The notes beneath the pieces were generated by a model, which saw only the letters and a list, made by a program, of their open reading frames with translations, searched no databases and had not been told where the DNA came from. A program made the translations under genes and the position numbers. From Hypoxylon rubiginosum (Eukaryota > Ascomycota > Sordariomycetes > Xylariales > Hypoxylaceae), in assembly GCA_902806565.1 (NCBI GenBank), contig CADCXA010000007.1, positions 434,001 through 498,000 on the forward strand: DNA of 64,000 nucleotides. The letters are read 5' to 3'. Shown piece by piece: positions 1 to 10,041 of the stretch (position 1 is its first letter; each line of letters begins with the position of its first letter).

Positions 1-1233
1 TCCGTCTATGTAGTATTTGGAGGGATCTGAATTAACACCCGGGCTCTGCGAGTCGAGGCCGGAAAGATGGGTCTGGATAAAAGGCCTCAGAGGGATTGCG
101 GAAGTAGTGGTACGGAAGAATATGATGTCTGAAGAGTTCCACGTGGGCGGTAGCCACGGAGTGTCGTTCAGATGTAGAGCCGCATAACTCAGAAGCACTG
201 CAAGAATCCGTCTTGTCCTTTCTGTAAGCGAACGTGATCCTCGTCTGAGGAATTCTTTAAGGGAAACGGCGCCTCTCGTTTTGTTGATGGAGAACTGGCT
301 TCGCTCTGACTGCAGTTTGAATAACTGACCCCTCATAACTCTGAACTCCAGTCGGCGTGCTGTCAACTTCTTGGCCTTCTGGATCGGTTCGCAAAGTTGC
401 TTCACCTTCATCGCCTGGACTTGCGGCTTCTTTCTCTTGACTTGAAGACCCTGCGCCTCATTATCAGCTGCCCAGCGGACAATACTTTCTTTCATAGTGT
501 GGACTCGGGCTTCATGCCAATCTTGCTTCATGGACAGAAATATGTCGAAATCGACCTCCTCGCTGGTGTCGTCTTCTAGTACGGGTTTCCGATATGTGCC
601 TAAGGAAAGCCTGGCTCCAAAATCATGCATAGGCGAACATGGGCAGTTTTGGCAAGCTGCAAGCGCCTTGAAGATGGACTTCGCGGCGCTCCAGACGGCA
701 TACGACGGCTCGTTGATCTTCTTCTGTGGCGCAAAATCCTCGGCTGTCCATTGGGAAGGGTGATCGGGGTATTGTGCTCTGAAGTCATCCTCCCATAGTG
801 CCAGCACCTGTACAAACTCGTTGCGTTCCTCTACAGAGACGCCGAAACTGACAGACTGTCTGATGAATTGAAGCTTTGCGCCGTCGTCGTTTTTCCGCAC
901 TCGTTCCCAACGCTGATTGAGGGTACGCAGGCTTGAATAAGATGGTAGTCCGCAAGGAGGATACCCTTGCAGGCCGTAAGGCGATACTATTGAGTTAAGA
1001 TGAGCTAATATTCGATGGAGGTGCTTTTCATCTATTGCAATGCCAGCTCGATTGATACGGTTGGCGTGATCCCGTATTATGGCACAGTACGCCGTCAAAT
1101 CGGCATAGAAGACTATGCATTCTCCATCCTTTTCATCGGCTCTCAGGACTTTCACAACCTCCTGAATTGTCCTCGAGCTGGTCACTAGTAGGCCGGTAGT
1201 GCTCTCTGTGAAGGCAATAGCTTTCGGTAACAT
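1..1233 (-). CDS. DUF7580-type fungal protein, 3' end cut by window edge
   Basis: An open frame of 411 codons runs on the minus strand from an ATG at 1233 to base 1 without a stop, so the gene continues past the left edge. Near the C-terminal end of the visible part it reads LSYAALHLNDTPWLPP followed by WNSSDIIFF, the signature I associate with the Pfam DUF7580 fungal family, which is often expanded in Pezizomycotina; its function is unknown. A basic stretch (VKRKKPQVQAMKVKQL) sits mid-protein. The frame stays open upstream of 1233 to a TAA near 1274, so an upstream exon ending in an acceptor near 1262-1270 is likely and the start is provisional. The gene is divergent from the C2H2 gene at 2033. 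Family call inferred from motif memory only. Confidence 0.68.
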   Translation of the reverse strand, partial: MLPKAIAFTESTTGLLVTSSRTIQEVVKVLRADEKDGECIVFYADLTAYCAIIRDHANRINRAGIAIDEKHLHRILAHLNSIVSPYGLQGYPPCGLPSYSSLRTLNQRWERVRKNDDGAKLQFIRQSVSFGVSVEERNEFVQVLALWEDDFRAQYPDHPSQWTAEDFAPQKKINEPSYAVWSAAKSIFKALAACQNCPCSPMHDFGARLSLGTYRKPVLEDDTSEEVDFDIFLSMKQDWHEARVHTMKESIVRWAADNEAQGLQVKRKKPQVQAMKVKQLCEPIQKAKKLTARRLEFRVMRGQLFKLQSERSQFSINKTRGAVSLKEFLRRGSRSLTERTRRILAVLLSYAALHLNDTPWLPPTWNSSDIIFFRTTTSAIPLRPFIQTHLSGLDSQSPGVNSDPSKYYIDG

Positions 1234-2032
1234 TTCGCCGTCTAACCTGAGTTGGAGCTCGCTGCTGGACGTAAGAATTTGGGATTATCGGAGATAATGA
1301 CGTGTACGTCTGAATGTGTCGATTATCTACTGGCATCGTCCTGGAATCGACGCAGTGACCTGGTCTTGGGGCCCGGTGCCAGTGGATTTCCTGCCAGTGC
1401 ACAGTGATGATAATTAAACTGATTCGCCCTTACTTCTATGCGTACTACAGTTAGTTTTTCGTCTGCTCATGGGATTGAAAATAACTAGAGGGTCTCTATA
1501 CAGCCTTGGGGTAAGACATGAGGGGATTGCAGCTGGAAATGATAGGCACCACGTGATATTGGCAAGGGTTCCAGCTTCAGCCGCTTTATGGTCTAATAGT
1601 CCACCGCACGTAGGCTTACCAATGTATATCTCAGTACCTTGTCATTCTATCAGGTCACAATGGATCAAACAAGTCACCATTCTAACACGCAAGTATAAGT
1701 CGCGTAGGTGACTAGGTAGGCACATGTCAGGTATCCAAGTAATCTTAAGCAGAATATTTATATAAGAATGAACTCTACCTTTCATTATATATTGAACGGT
1801 TCGAACCATTCATTTTCGGCGATCAATTTTACTCCTTTAGAACGATTCTATACCCCCATGTTTTCCCGCTAAGGTACATACCTAGGTACCTACCTGGGCA
1901 TATGTACATGAGCAACTGAGAGCCTTACTTACGACACCCCGCTTCATTATATTCCAACTATTATATCGGTCAACGGCGGTCGTGGATGGGCGAGATGCTA
2001 TACACAGTTTGGTCTACGTGACAGTTGACGAA
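1234..2032. other. Divergent intergenic region between DUF7580-type and C2H2 genes
   Basis: AT-rich, probably holding both promoters and perhaps a short 5' exon of the DUF7580 gene. It contains the palindrome GGTTCGAACC near 1797-1806 and a TACCTAGGTACCTACC motif near 1872-1892. No convincing coding sequence was seen. Confidence 0.5.
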
Positions 2033-4276
2033 ATGGCGGCGGTGGCCGCTGATCCGAATTATCAATCGCATGCGACAGCGGCCGAAAGCGCTGGATCCTG
2101 CCTGCGCTCTTTCCAGGAATGTGTTCAGCGCGCAGCATCCATTCACCCACGAGAGCTCTCACTAGTCGAAGACCAGCTTGCCAGGTTCTCTATCTGGATA
2201 GCCAATATTAGAGTCTTTGCTTCGGGACGAGCATCATTAGATCATCGCTTGCGCGAGGCGCCCGATGTTCAAGACATCGTCATCGGCCTTTTTGAGGCAC
2301 TGGCCTTTCGCATTCAGAGTTGTTAGTGCCAATGGTTTTTATTTTTAACTTTATATGAGAAGACCTGGCATCCTTTTGAATGTGATATTAGCCGGTTTAT
2401 GGCCGCCACAGGACTAAAGCAGAACTAAGTATGATGCAGGTTCACGTTGTCTCGAATCTCTGGATTCAAAGGAGTCGCAGAAGCTTGATGAGCCTTTGTT
2501 GGAAATAGACCCGAAGTTCGACCAGTCTATTAGAGGCATCGCCAGCGAAATAAGCCTGCTCCATAAATTCTCAAACACGATTCGTCGAGCAAGTAAGGAG
2601 TCTCAGAACCACAAAGCAGCAGAATCATACCACATTCGTGATGACGAAGGCAACGACGCAGAAGCTCTTTTGACAGAGTTATTTTCCTATCACATACGAG
2701 ACCAATTTCCCGGGGTCGCGGAGGACATCTGTCAACGCCTCGCTGCCACCATGGTCTTACGACGAAAACGGATCCTGTATAGAAGATCCCGTTATGGCGA
2801 CACGGCTATACGAACACCGCAGATTCCGTCTCAGCCGCAGGTTACAATACCCAAAGTCCGGCCTATGGTCGGCGTTCCAGAACAACCACAGGAGTCTGAA
2901 CAACCCCAAGCGACTGTAGCTACATCGAAAAGTGCTATACGTTCTCTAGCACAGAGTGCCACCACCTTGGCCCTGGACGACTTTCACAAGGCTTCGGCCC
3001 CGTCGGTGATTTCTGCGTCGAAGACAGTGGCGTTGAGTAGTCATGAAGATCTTGTATTCCCTCGGGCTCCACTTGGCCGTATCGAACGGAAGTATAAGGA
3101 GCTAAAGAAATTGCGAAAAGAACTGCTTGAGAAAGCGGGTATCTTAGTAGCGGATGAGGAAGCGAAGGCCCAGCTCGATAGAATACAGGAGTACGATTGG
3201 AACAAGAGTGTTAAGGCAATAGGAGAAGTAACCTGTCCATTTTGCTTTTACGCTCTTCCGGCCCAGGATGTGGTTGATGATAAGAAGTGGAAGTAAGTCT
3301 CTGTTGCTATTTGTTGCTTTCGGTTTCTAAGGATAGATGCTAAAAGACATTTCGCAGACTCCACGTTAAGGACGACCTTGATGCATACGTATGCATGTTC
3401 AAGGATTGTAATTCGCCTCACGAATTATACGGTCACAGCAGTTCCTGGCTCAAACACATGCGCGAACATGCTATGCACTGGCGCTGCACATCTAAGGCTC
3501 ACGGCGAAGTCGTATGCAAGTCCAGGAGCGATTATCTTTCACACATGAAAGCCGCGCATCAAGGCAAATTCTCAGACGCACAGTTTGGGATTCTAGCTGA
3601 CAAAAATGGCCGGGTTATGGATCCCTTGTTTAAGTCCTGCCCTCTTTGTGGAAAGGAAGAGGTCGATGGCACTATGGAAGACCACATCGTGGGACACCTG
3701 CGCTTCCTCGCCCTTAAATCCCTGCCTACCTTTTATGACGATGAATCCGAAGAAGATGCAGGCAGCGAGAATGGCAGCTCGTTTGCTTCAAAGCCACGGA
3801 GTAGGAGTACGATTAGAAATGACCCAGAGAGGCATACCCCATCTACATTTGAGGATATCGGCGATGTTGAAGAAATATTGAAAACATTTACACGGACGAG
3901 AACTGAAACAAATAACAAACACGCCAATCCGGGGGGGTACCATAGCCATATCAAACTGCCGTATCCAACAATTCCGCTTCTGCCTCCGCCCGAGAAAGAT
4001 CAGGTTGAATGGTTCAGCGACCCTTCTATAGAGTTTGTGGAGGATTCTGTGTTCGATGGCATACCATATGTGAAAAGGCGGCAATTTGAATGGGGATTTA
4101 TCCCTGTCTGTCTGCCTGAAGAATCTGGAAGCCTGAAGGATGATCCAATACTACAGGCCTTTCTCCCTGAGACGAAGCCTGACATTTCGGATCCTGTCGT
4201 AATAACGGTACCGCAATTACGGCATGTAATTACGCCTTATAAACGTAACACACCCCCCAGATTCTTAGGTATCTGA
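2033..4276 (+). CDS. AcuF-like C2H2 zinc-finger protein, interrupted at its 3' side
   Basis: Three exons: 2033-2321, 2440-3292 and 3358 onward. Introns have donors GTTAGT and GTAAGT and acceptors GATGCAG and TTCGCAG. The N-terminus (SLVEDQLARFSIWIANIRVF, then ASLDHRLREAPDV) matches the conserved region of fungal proteins annotated as oxidoreductase AcuF-like C2H2-type zinc finger. Exon 2 ends with a CPFC pair. Exon 3 holds several Cys/His pairs (CMFKDC with H-x3/4-H, CTSKAHGEVVC, CPLCGKEEV with HIVGHL), probably nucleic-acid binding. I chose ATG 2033 because the frame upstream has only a GTG. The stop at 4274-4276 lies inside an inserted element, so the visible C-terminus is not native. A Zn2Cys6 region resumes in the original frame after the element, so the ancestral protein was probably longer. 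Confidence 0.72.
4195..4250 (-). repeat. Terminal direct repeat of the TRIM-like element (left copy)
   Basis: 56 bp, differing from 4560-4615 at two positions, both G/A transitions. It is translated as part of the zinc-finger open frame, so the apparent residues VITVPQLRHVI derive from the element. Confidence 0.8.
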
Positions 4277-4285
4277 ACCTAAGAA
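4262..4285. repeat. Perfect 9-bp inverted repeat inside the element
   Basis: TTCTTAGGT (4262-4270) and its exact complement ACCTAAGAA (4277-4285) are separated by ATCTGA. The stop codon of the interrupted zinc-finger frame lies in the loop. Confidence 0.8.
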
Positions 4286-4559
4286 CTGAATCGATCACGT
4301 CCCTATCTAGCTCACTCACTCTCGTAGCTATCGAATCTAATAAAGATCGGGCTAACTCTTTATAATAGGCTTCTTGCGCTAAGTCTAAAAGGCTGTTTCT
4401 ACGTGCGTGTAATTCGTCGTGGTTTCGAACCCTCGCCTTACTGTCAGATCTGGTCTGGCTCTGGGGCCTCCGGGGTTTCGCTCTAGGAGTCTTAGCGTAA
4501 TTACATTTATCGAATGCAGTGAAATGCGTATATCCGCTGCGCTAACCGGGACTCATAAC

Positions 4560-4615
4560 TATCGTAATAACGGTACCGCAATTACGGCATGTAATTGCGC
4601 CTTATAAACGTAACA
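4560..4615 (-). repeat. Terminal direct repeat of the TRIM-like element (right copy)
   Basis: Partner of 4195-4250. Directly followed by GATCC, the proposed target-site duplication, and then by the resumed coding frame of the host gene. Confidence 0.8.
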
Positions 4616-5305
4616 GATCCTATCTACAGCGATGAGGAGCATTCATCAGGCGAGGAAGTACCAAAGCCGATACATGCGAACCAGGCAGAGCAACCAACTA
4701 CGGCTTCGTTCCGAGAGCTCGTTGGAAAAACCATTGCGCGGAGCAGCGCGGGGGAGCGAGCGTCGGTAGCTGAGGGAGGTCTCAAACACCAACATCAGGA
4801 CTCGAACGCGGATGATCATGATCGCCGACAACAAACGCATACTGCTTGCGATTTCTGCAGAACGAGAAAGGTGAGAATAAGTACTCTAAACGGATATTTT
4901 TAAGTGGCTGTCTAACAAGAGCTTAGATGCGTTGTAGGAAAGCTTCGTCTGAGAGAAGATGCACAAACTGCATTGATTATGACGTAGAATGCATCTTTCG
5001 ACCACGTGCTCCTTCTCTCTCTGGTATCCCGCCAATCCCCCCACCGCCGCAGGCAGACTCATCGAATATTACCACAGGTATTAGTTATCAGCTTGACGAA
5101 TTTAAGCATAATCAAGGTAATTATAGAAGCCCATCATTTGAACCACCTCGGAGTACAAGTCTACAAAGGCAGGATACCCGGGGCGGGGGCGGAGGCTGGG
5201 GCGGGGGCCGTCGCGAGGACGGAGGACACCAGTCAATTTGGAGATGGGACTGTGTATGTGAACCCCCAAAAGAAAACCACACGTTGCATGTTTTCCACTA
5301 ACTAG
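4616..5305 (+). pseudogene. Zn2Cys6 DNA-binding segment, separated 3' part of the interrupted gene
   Basis: The frame DPIYSDEEHSSGEE begins right after the element, has no Met of its own and is in phase with the upstream C2H2 exon once the insertion is removed. The exon ends at 4870 with donor GTGAGA; the next starts at 4927 after CTTAG. The joined sequence reads CDFCRTRKMRCRK then CTNCIDYDVEC, a perfect C-x2-C-x6-C-x8-C-x2-C-x6-C fungal binuclear zinc cluster. It is followed by a proline-rich linker and a Gly/Arg-rich G tract near 5180-5215, after which two frames are open (stops at 5301 and 5305). The second reads more protein-like (TEDTSQFGDGTVYVNP), so a frameshift or missed intron is possible. 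No fungal transcription-factor middle homology domain follows. Functional status is uncertain: it could still be made if the element is spliced out. Confidence 0.6.
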
Positions 5306-6146
5306 TTCAAGTGTGCTTGTCCACGAGGGGCTGGTATGAATAACTCATACCAATACCATGCTAGCTGTGTAAAATGTTATCATCAGCGATGCGGCGGCTG
5401 CAAAGTGTGGCGTACAGGTCAGGTATAATATAGGCTAAAGGCCCTTCAAAGGTATATTATTTAGGTCGACAATGAGTTTCTGAGAATTAGATAGGGATAA
5501 TATACTGCTCTGCGCGGTCCGTAGGGAGTCAGCATCCATAACGTCCCTTTTAGCGTCATAGTTATATTTGTTGCTATTATATTTAACGCCGGGAAGCGCG
5601 AGAATGGCCCTAACGCTTGACCTCCCTGGCGGTGTAGAGCTATGCGTTTCTACATATATTATCCTGTACATTTGCGCCCAATGTCACACTTGTTGATATC
5701 CGTTGGCTTTGGCGTCATAGTTTATATTCCCCTGAACATGGTCCCCGATTAATGCCAGTCTATTATCGATCAATTAGATATGAAAATCTGGAAAAATAAG
5801 TATAAATCGATTGTTTGTGTATAACAGCTTAGGGACGATGTTATTGTATTATCTGGTATGCAACTTACCTAGGGCTTAGGGGTAATAATACATGCATACC
5901 TGTTCAAGTGAATTTTCTGGCTATGTTAAGCCTACAAAAAGTACCTAGGTGTTCGCCGCTCAACACCCTAAGCAGCACAAGAAAAGATGCTCAACCAGCT
6001 TCAATGCTTACGAAGTGCCCCATCTAGGCTGAGACAACTGCTATCATTAGAGAGGAGGTTTGGTTTAAAGATAGGTAGCCCTAAACGCGACTGTTAACTT
6101 GAAGTACCTATACTATGATAACTATTCATAGCACTTCGTTCCCCAA
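5306..6146. other. Intergenic region between convergent genes
   Basis: AT-rich. No coding frame, RNA gene or repeat that I can support. The 3' ends of the zinc-cluster fragment and the F-box gene face each other here. Confidence 0.5.
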
Positions 6147-7428
6147 TTAGTTGTAGTCTGGCGGGTACCTCTGCTCAACGCACTGAGGATAAGTCCAGTA
6201 GATGAGTCCTGCCATAAGCATGTTGAGAAGCCGCCTCTTCAGAGACTGCTGCGGTGCGTAATGTTTCGTCACATCGTACTCACACGCGAGTATAATATTG
6301 CCGATGAAATTGAGTAAACGGAATATTCTATGTGTATGGTTAGCGACTTTACTTCGTTTCTATCGAGATTTCCACTCTACTAGAAAGCATCAAAAGACCA
6401 TCTAGACAGGTAGGAGTATATAAGAAGACGTACACGTTTAAACCATAAAATACCAGCGCCGCAACAGCACTCTTCTCCACCGAACCCGCCGTCACACTCT
6501 CAGCGACCGCGTAAATGGGCGGGATCCAAAGCCCGAGTATAACCAGCTCCAGGCAGCCGACCCAGCCGTACGTCCTCACGCGGTTGCCCCGGAAGGCCAG
6601 GAACGCCATGCACAGCCAGAGCAGGACGAACGAGGCAACCGCGGGCGGAAAAACCCGCGGGTCGCCGCGGAAGTACAGCAGCGACAGCGCGGCGGCCGCG
6701 ACGCCGACGGCGAACTGCGCGAGGCCCAGCAGCAGGAACCCCCACAGCACGCGGTGGTACCGGTCGTAGCACCCGACGTGGAACTGCTCGCTCGCCCAGC
6801 TCGGCGGCGGCGCGCCCCCCGCCGCGATCGGCCACCCGCACCACCGGCACACCCACGCGGACCGCGCGCTCGCCAGCGGCACCTTGTTCCCGACGCGCAG
6901 CTCGCGCGCCGCCGCCGCGCAACGGAAGCACTTGGAGCTCGGCGGGTCGACGACGGGCTGCTGCTGCTGCTGCTGCTGCAGGATTAAGCCGTGGCGACCC
7001 GGCCGCTCGAGGCACGACTGGCAGTGCGAGGTCAGCTGGCGAACGAATAGCTCGTCGCCGCCGAAGTGGGCGCGGACGAACTCGGCGTGTAGTAGTAGGC
7101 GGAAGTGGCGGCACGTGCGGCGCAGCCGCTGCATGTCGCCGAAGCCTAGGTGCGCGGCGACCATGTACTGCAGCTCGCCTGGGAGCTCTAGGAGCCGGGG
7201 GCGTGCGGTCTCGGCTATCGAAGAGTCATCTTCGGAGAGGTCGAGCTGGAAGCACGAGTAGTCGCCGCTGCGGGGCTTGGACCGGTGGGATCGCGGCGAT
7301 GTGGGTCCCGGTTCGTCGTCCGTGCCCCGGGTCCGGTCCCGGTCCGGACTTGTCGTCTTTTCTCGGAGGTGGTCGATTCCGAGGTGGACTAGGAGCTCGA
7401 TCCCGCTTGTTGGAGTAATTGTGTTCAT
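6147..7428 (-). CDS. F-box protein with zinc-ribbon-like motif and four membrane segments
   Basis: Two exons: 7428-6434 and 6327-6147, intron 6328-6433 with donor GTACGT, branch GCTAAC and acceptor ACATAG; 391 residues. An F-box-like motif sits at about residues 78-118 (PRLLELPGELQYMVAAHLGF, then RLRRTCRHFR). CxxC pairs follow (CQSC, CFRC, CRWCGW), which could bind zinc, and a Q8 run encoded by CTG/CAG repeats. The C-terminal half has four hydrophobic stretches: LLLGLAQFAVGVAAAALSLL, VASFVLLWLCMAFLAF, LELVILGLWIPPIYAV and AALVFYGLNVIFRLLNFIG. The last crosses the splice junction, which supports the intron. An F-box would recruit Skp1/cullin-1 ligases; tethering to a membrane is inferred. Exon 1 is strongly GC-rich compared with flanks. 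Specific substrate unknown. Confidence 0.7.
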
Positions 7429-8326
7429 ACCCGTAGCGAGAGATTCGTTGAACTTTTGTTGTAGAATCGCACCGCAATACTAGGGCCAATTAGGCCGAAA
7501 CGAGATTCGTTTTAAGCTTGGAATGGAGCGTGGGAATAGGCGACGGCCAACGCTCGAATCGATTATAATAAGCATGCAACGATGACCTGCAGCTTTAAAT
7601 GAGTTCAAAGCCGTTCGTGGATATATTTTAACCCAACTGGCCAATAGCTAAGTTAGTAACTTGAACGTAGAAGCAATATAGAGTCCTTGAGTTGATGACT
7701 AGAAATGGCCCTGACGAGATGAGCACAATGATATACGAATAGTGCCCGAGTTCTAGAGGAGCGAGAGTGTTTACCTCCTGATTAGAACTGCGACCGCGCA
7801 GTCTGCTATGTTTATTTGATTTCCTTACTCGTCCTATTATTGCATCTCATATCAATCGTGCTTGCGCTCAGACACTACTGCTTCAGGTATTGAAACGAGG
7901 GGAAACAAAGAGTTACGGCCAAGCCTTGGCGGCGAATTCGAAAGTCTGAGCGGCTGGGATAAAATCAATAACACATGTTGCAATGGTTCGCGCAATACAA
8001 GGAAAAAAACTGGGTGATCCCAATGCGATCCTTGTAAAGGCAGATTGGCGACTCTTCCACTAGAATGGTAATAGCCCAAACGAAACAGAACCACGTCAGA
8101 CGCATATCCGCCAGTGAAAACACTCGTGATGTGATATCTTGGACTACTAAGCCGGATCGTTAGAGTCTAGAAATATCAATAAAGTGGTGGGAAGCATAGA
8201 CAAGAGATATTGATCTTTTTTTGGCATGGCTTGAAATCTGCTGGCTTAACTCCTTTCAATACACATTGCGCTTTTGCACTTCTTTTCCATCTATATGATA
8301 TCGTACTCAATCCCGCCGACTTCTCT
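7429..8326. other. Intergenic region upstream of F-box gene and downstream of arp3
   Basis: Promoter of the F-box gene (minus strand) and 3' region of arp3. No supportable coding or RNA gene. Confidence 0.5.
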
Positions 8327-10041
8327 TTACGAACCGCCAGGCCCACCGAGAAGAGCAAATCTTCGCACGATTCCGGGTCCGTATTCTTGATACTATAGCC
8401 AGTTAGCACCTGCATGCATAGACATTGAGTCAAACCAAAACTTACCTCCGCCTTAGTATGGCAGTATGATCGGAACTCGGGCGTCTGTCCCAATAAGCTG
8501 CCTCCAAACCAAGGGCCATGCCGTTGTCGCTTGTGCGAGATGACTTGAACTTCTAAGCCTCCGCTCCTGGCGCCCCCACTGCGCACCTCGCTGGCTCGGA
8601 TTCTCGCATCTACCAAGTGCTTGATATCTCGTTGTAGTCTTCGTCCAAAGTCTTTATACAATGTGCTACCTCCGGACAGCACAATATTCTTGTATAGTCC
8701 TCGTCGGACGTCGATCGGACTTGACTGAATAACACCATCAACGACAACAGGGAGGGGCGTGAGGAAGTCGGAAGAGTAGATTTCCGGGTTGAAAAATATC
8801 TCCGGCGCGAGGAATCGTTCGTATCCCACATCGACGGTAACTTGGCGCCCACCCGGTTGCGAGACCACATGCTTAGCGAACCGACTACGGTCTCGGTCGA
8901 ATCTCGAAAACTCCTTGACAATGTCGGGGCACACGTAACAATACTCCTCCTTAATTTCCTGGGCTGTTTTCAGCGAGCTATCGGGCTCGCCTCGGTCACG
9001 GAGCAGGGACTGGACGAAATAGGTAATGTCTCGACCGGCAATCGGGATGGACTTGATCGAAGATCCAATCACATATCCTTCAGCGACGGGAATAACGTGC
9101 GTCACACCGTCACCCGAGTCGATAACCGTACCAGTGAGGGAGCGATCCGATACTTTCGCCGACGTCCAGGATGCGGCAAGAGCAAGGACGGCTTGAACGG
9201 CGATATAAAGACCGGCACAGTTGAATGATTCGAAGAAAATCTCGGCGGTGTTCTCTCTGTTCTCGGGAGGATTTAGGGGCTGCTAAATGTCAGTGGGGGT
9301 TCGTGGTGCTGGTCTGATGATGGCTGCATACAGGCTCGGTTAGGAGGAAGTAGTGATCTTCGGGTTCGACACGCAAGTACTTGAAGATGGAGTTTGACCA
9401 GAATCTTTCCATATGATCCTAAGAAAGGTCGTTAGTAATAGCCTCAGGAACGGCACTCCGTAGCTCATACCCAGTTCTCTATTTGTCCATGTCGAATCGG
9501 GTAATGTAGTCCGTAACCTATTCCGATATCAATACTTGGACCCATTTCAATATACCATCGTCAATGACTGACCTGGACCATTCGCGGCGGCGAGAGCCTC
9601 GTCACCGATGAAGAAATCCAAGTCTTCGGTGCCTCGTTTTGTCGATAAATGGCCTCCGGGACCAGCACCTCCTGTGAGAAAAGACGGCTTGTTTGCCACG
9701 GCAGGTCTACCGGATCCGGTTCCTCCGCTACCACCAGCAGGGCCTTTCGTTGCTATCGCGGTCGGGAAGACGAAGGAGGGAGAATCGTTACCGGCGAAAC
9801 CTATTGTCGCGAAAGGGCGGTGGGTTAGTGATACGGTAGGCGACGGGGTACGCGGCTATAGAGCTGAGTTTAGGCAAGATGGTGCTCTTACCAAGCTTCG
9901 AGAATCCCGTGCCGCTGTTTTTATTCAGGTTAGCATCACCTCATCTGCTGTTTCTAGGTCAAGCCAGCTCATAAGAGCAGTTGATTGCGGGGTCAAGACG
10001 ACGTACTTGTCCATGACAACGGCAGGGGTTTGGTTTGCCAT
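8327..10041 (-). CDS. arp3: Actin-related protein 3 (Arp2/3 complex)
   Basis: Seven exons: 10041-10007, 9914-9892, 9800-9573, 9517-9471, 9418-9332, 9279-8446 and 8392-8327, giving 439 residues, the usual Arp3 length. The start [20 protein letters not shown] spans three exons and matches actin phosphate-loop 1. Further conserved blocks are [66 protein letters not shown] and the Arp3-type C-terminus [20 protein letters not shown] ending GGPGGS. Arp3 binds ATP and with Arp2 templates branched actin filaments at endocytic patches. Exon 2 is only 23 nt. All splice phases agree and the protein is intact. A Gly/Ser-rich insert ([12 protein letters not shown]) precedes the conserved FIGDEA block. Confidence 0.96.

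Larger units (their letters stand above)
4195..4615 (-). mobile_element. 421-bp miniature LTR (TRIM-like) element inserted in the zinc-finger gene
   Basis: Two 56-bp direct repeats (4195-4250 and 4560-4615, two mismatches, both transitions) bound the segment. It is flanked by a GATCC duplication (4190-4194 and 4616-4620), the 5-bp size typical of LTR integration. Read on the minus strand the repeats begin TGTTACG and end CGACA/CGATA, contain TTTATAAGG, and the downstream repeat is directly preceded by a G-rich tract (TCTGGGGGGTG) like a polypurine tract. The interior carries minus-strand tRNA promoter-like boxes: TAGCGCAGCGG within 4531-4547 and GGTTCGAAACC at 4421-4431, so a SINE-related origin is an alternative. 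No coding capacity. Removing the element plus one target copy restores the host reading frame. Confidence 0.65.

Noticed and set aside
1797..1806. GGTTCGAACC, a B-box-like palindrome
   Set aside because: No A box or tRNA stems around it on either strand.
4421..4556. Possible minus-strand tRNA gene with long intron
   Set aside because: A and B boxes are present, but acceptor and T stems do not pair and the spacing is too long; treated as part of the mobile element.
6328..6352. 25-nt intron (GTAAAG...ACATAG) at the end of the F-box frame
   Set aside because: Too short for splicing. A GTACGT donor at 6433 gives a 106-nt intron in the right phase and an intact membrane helix.
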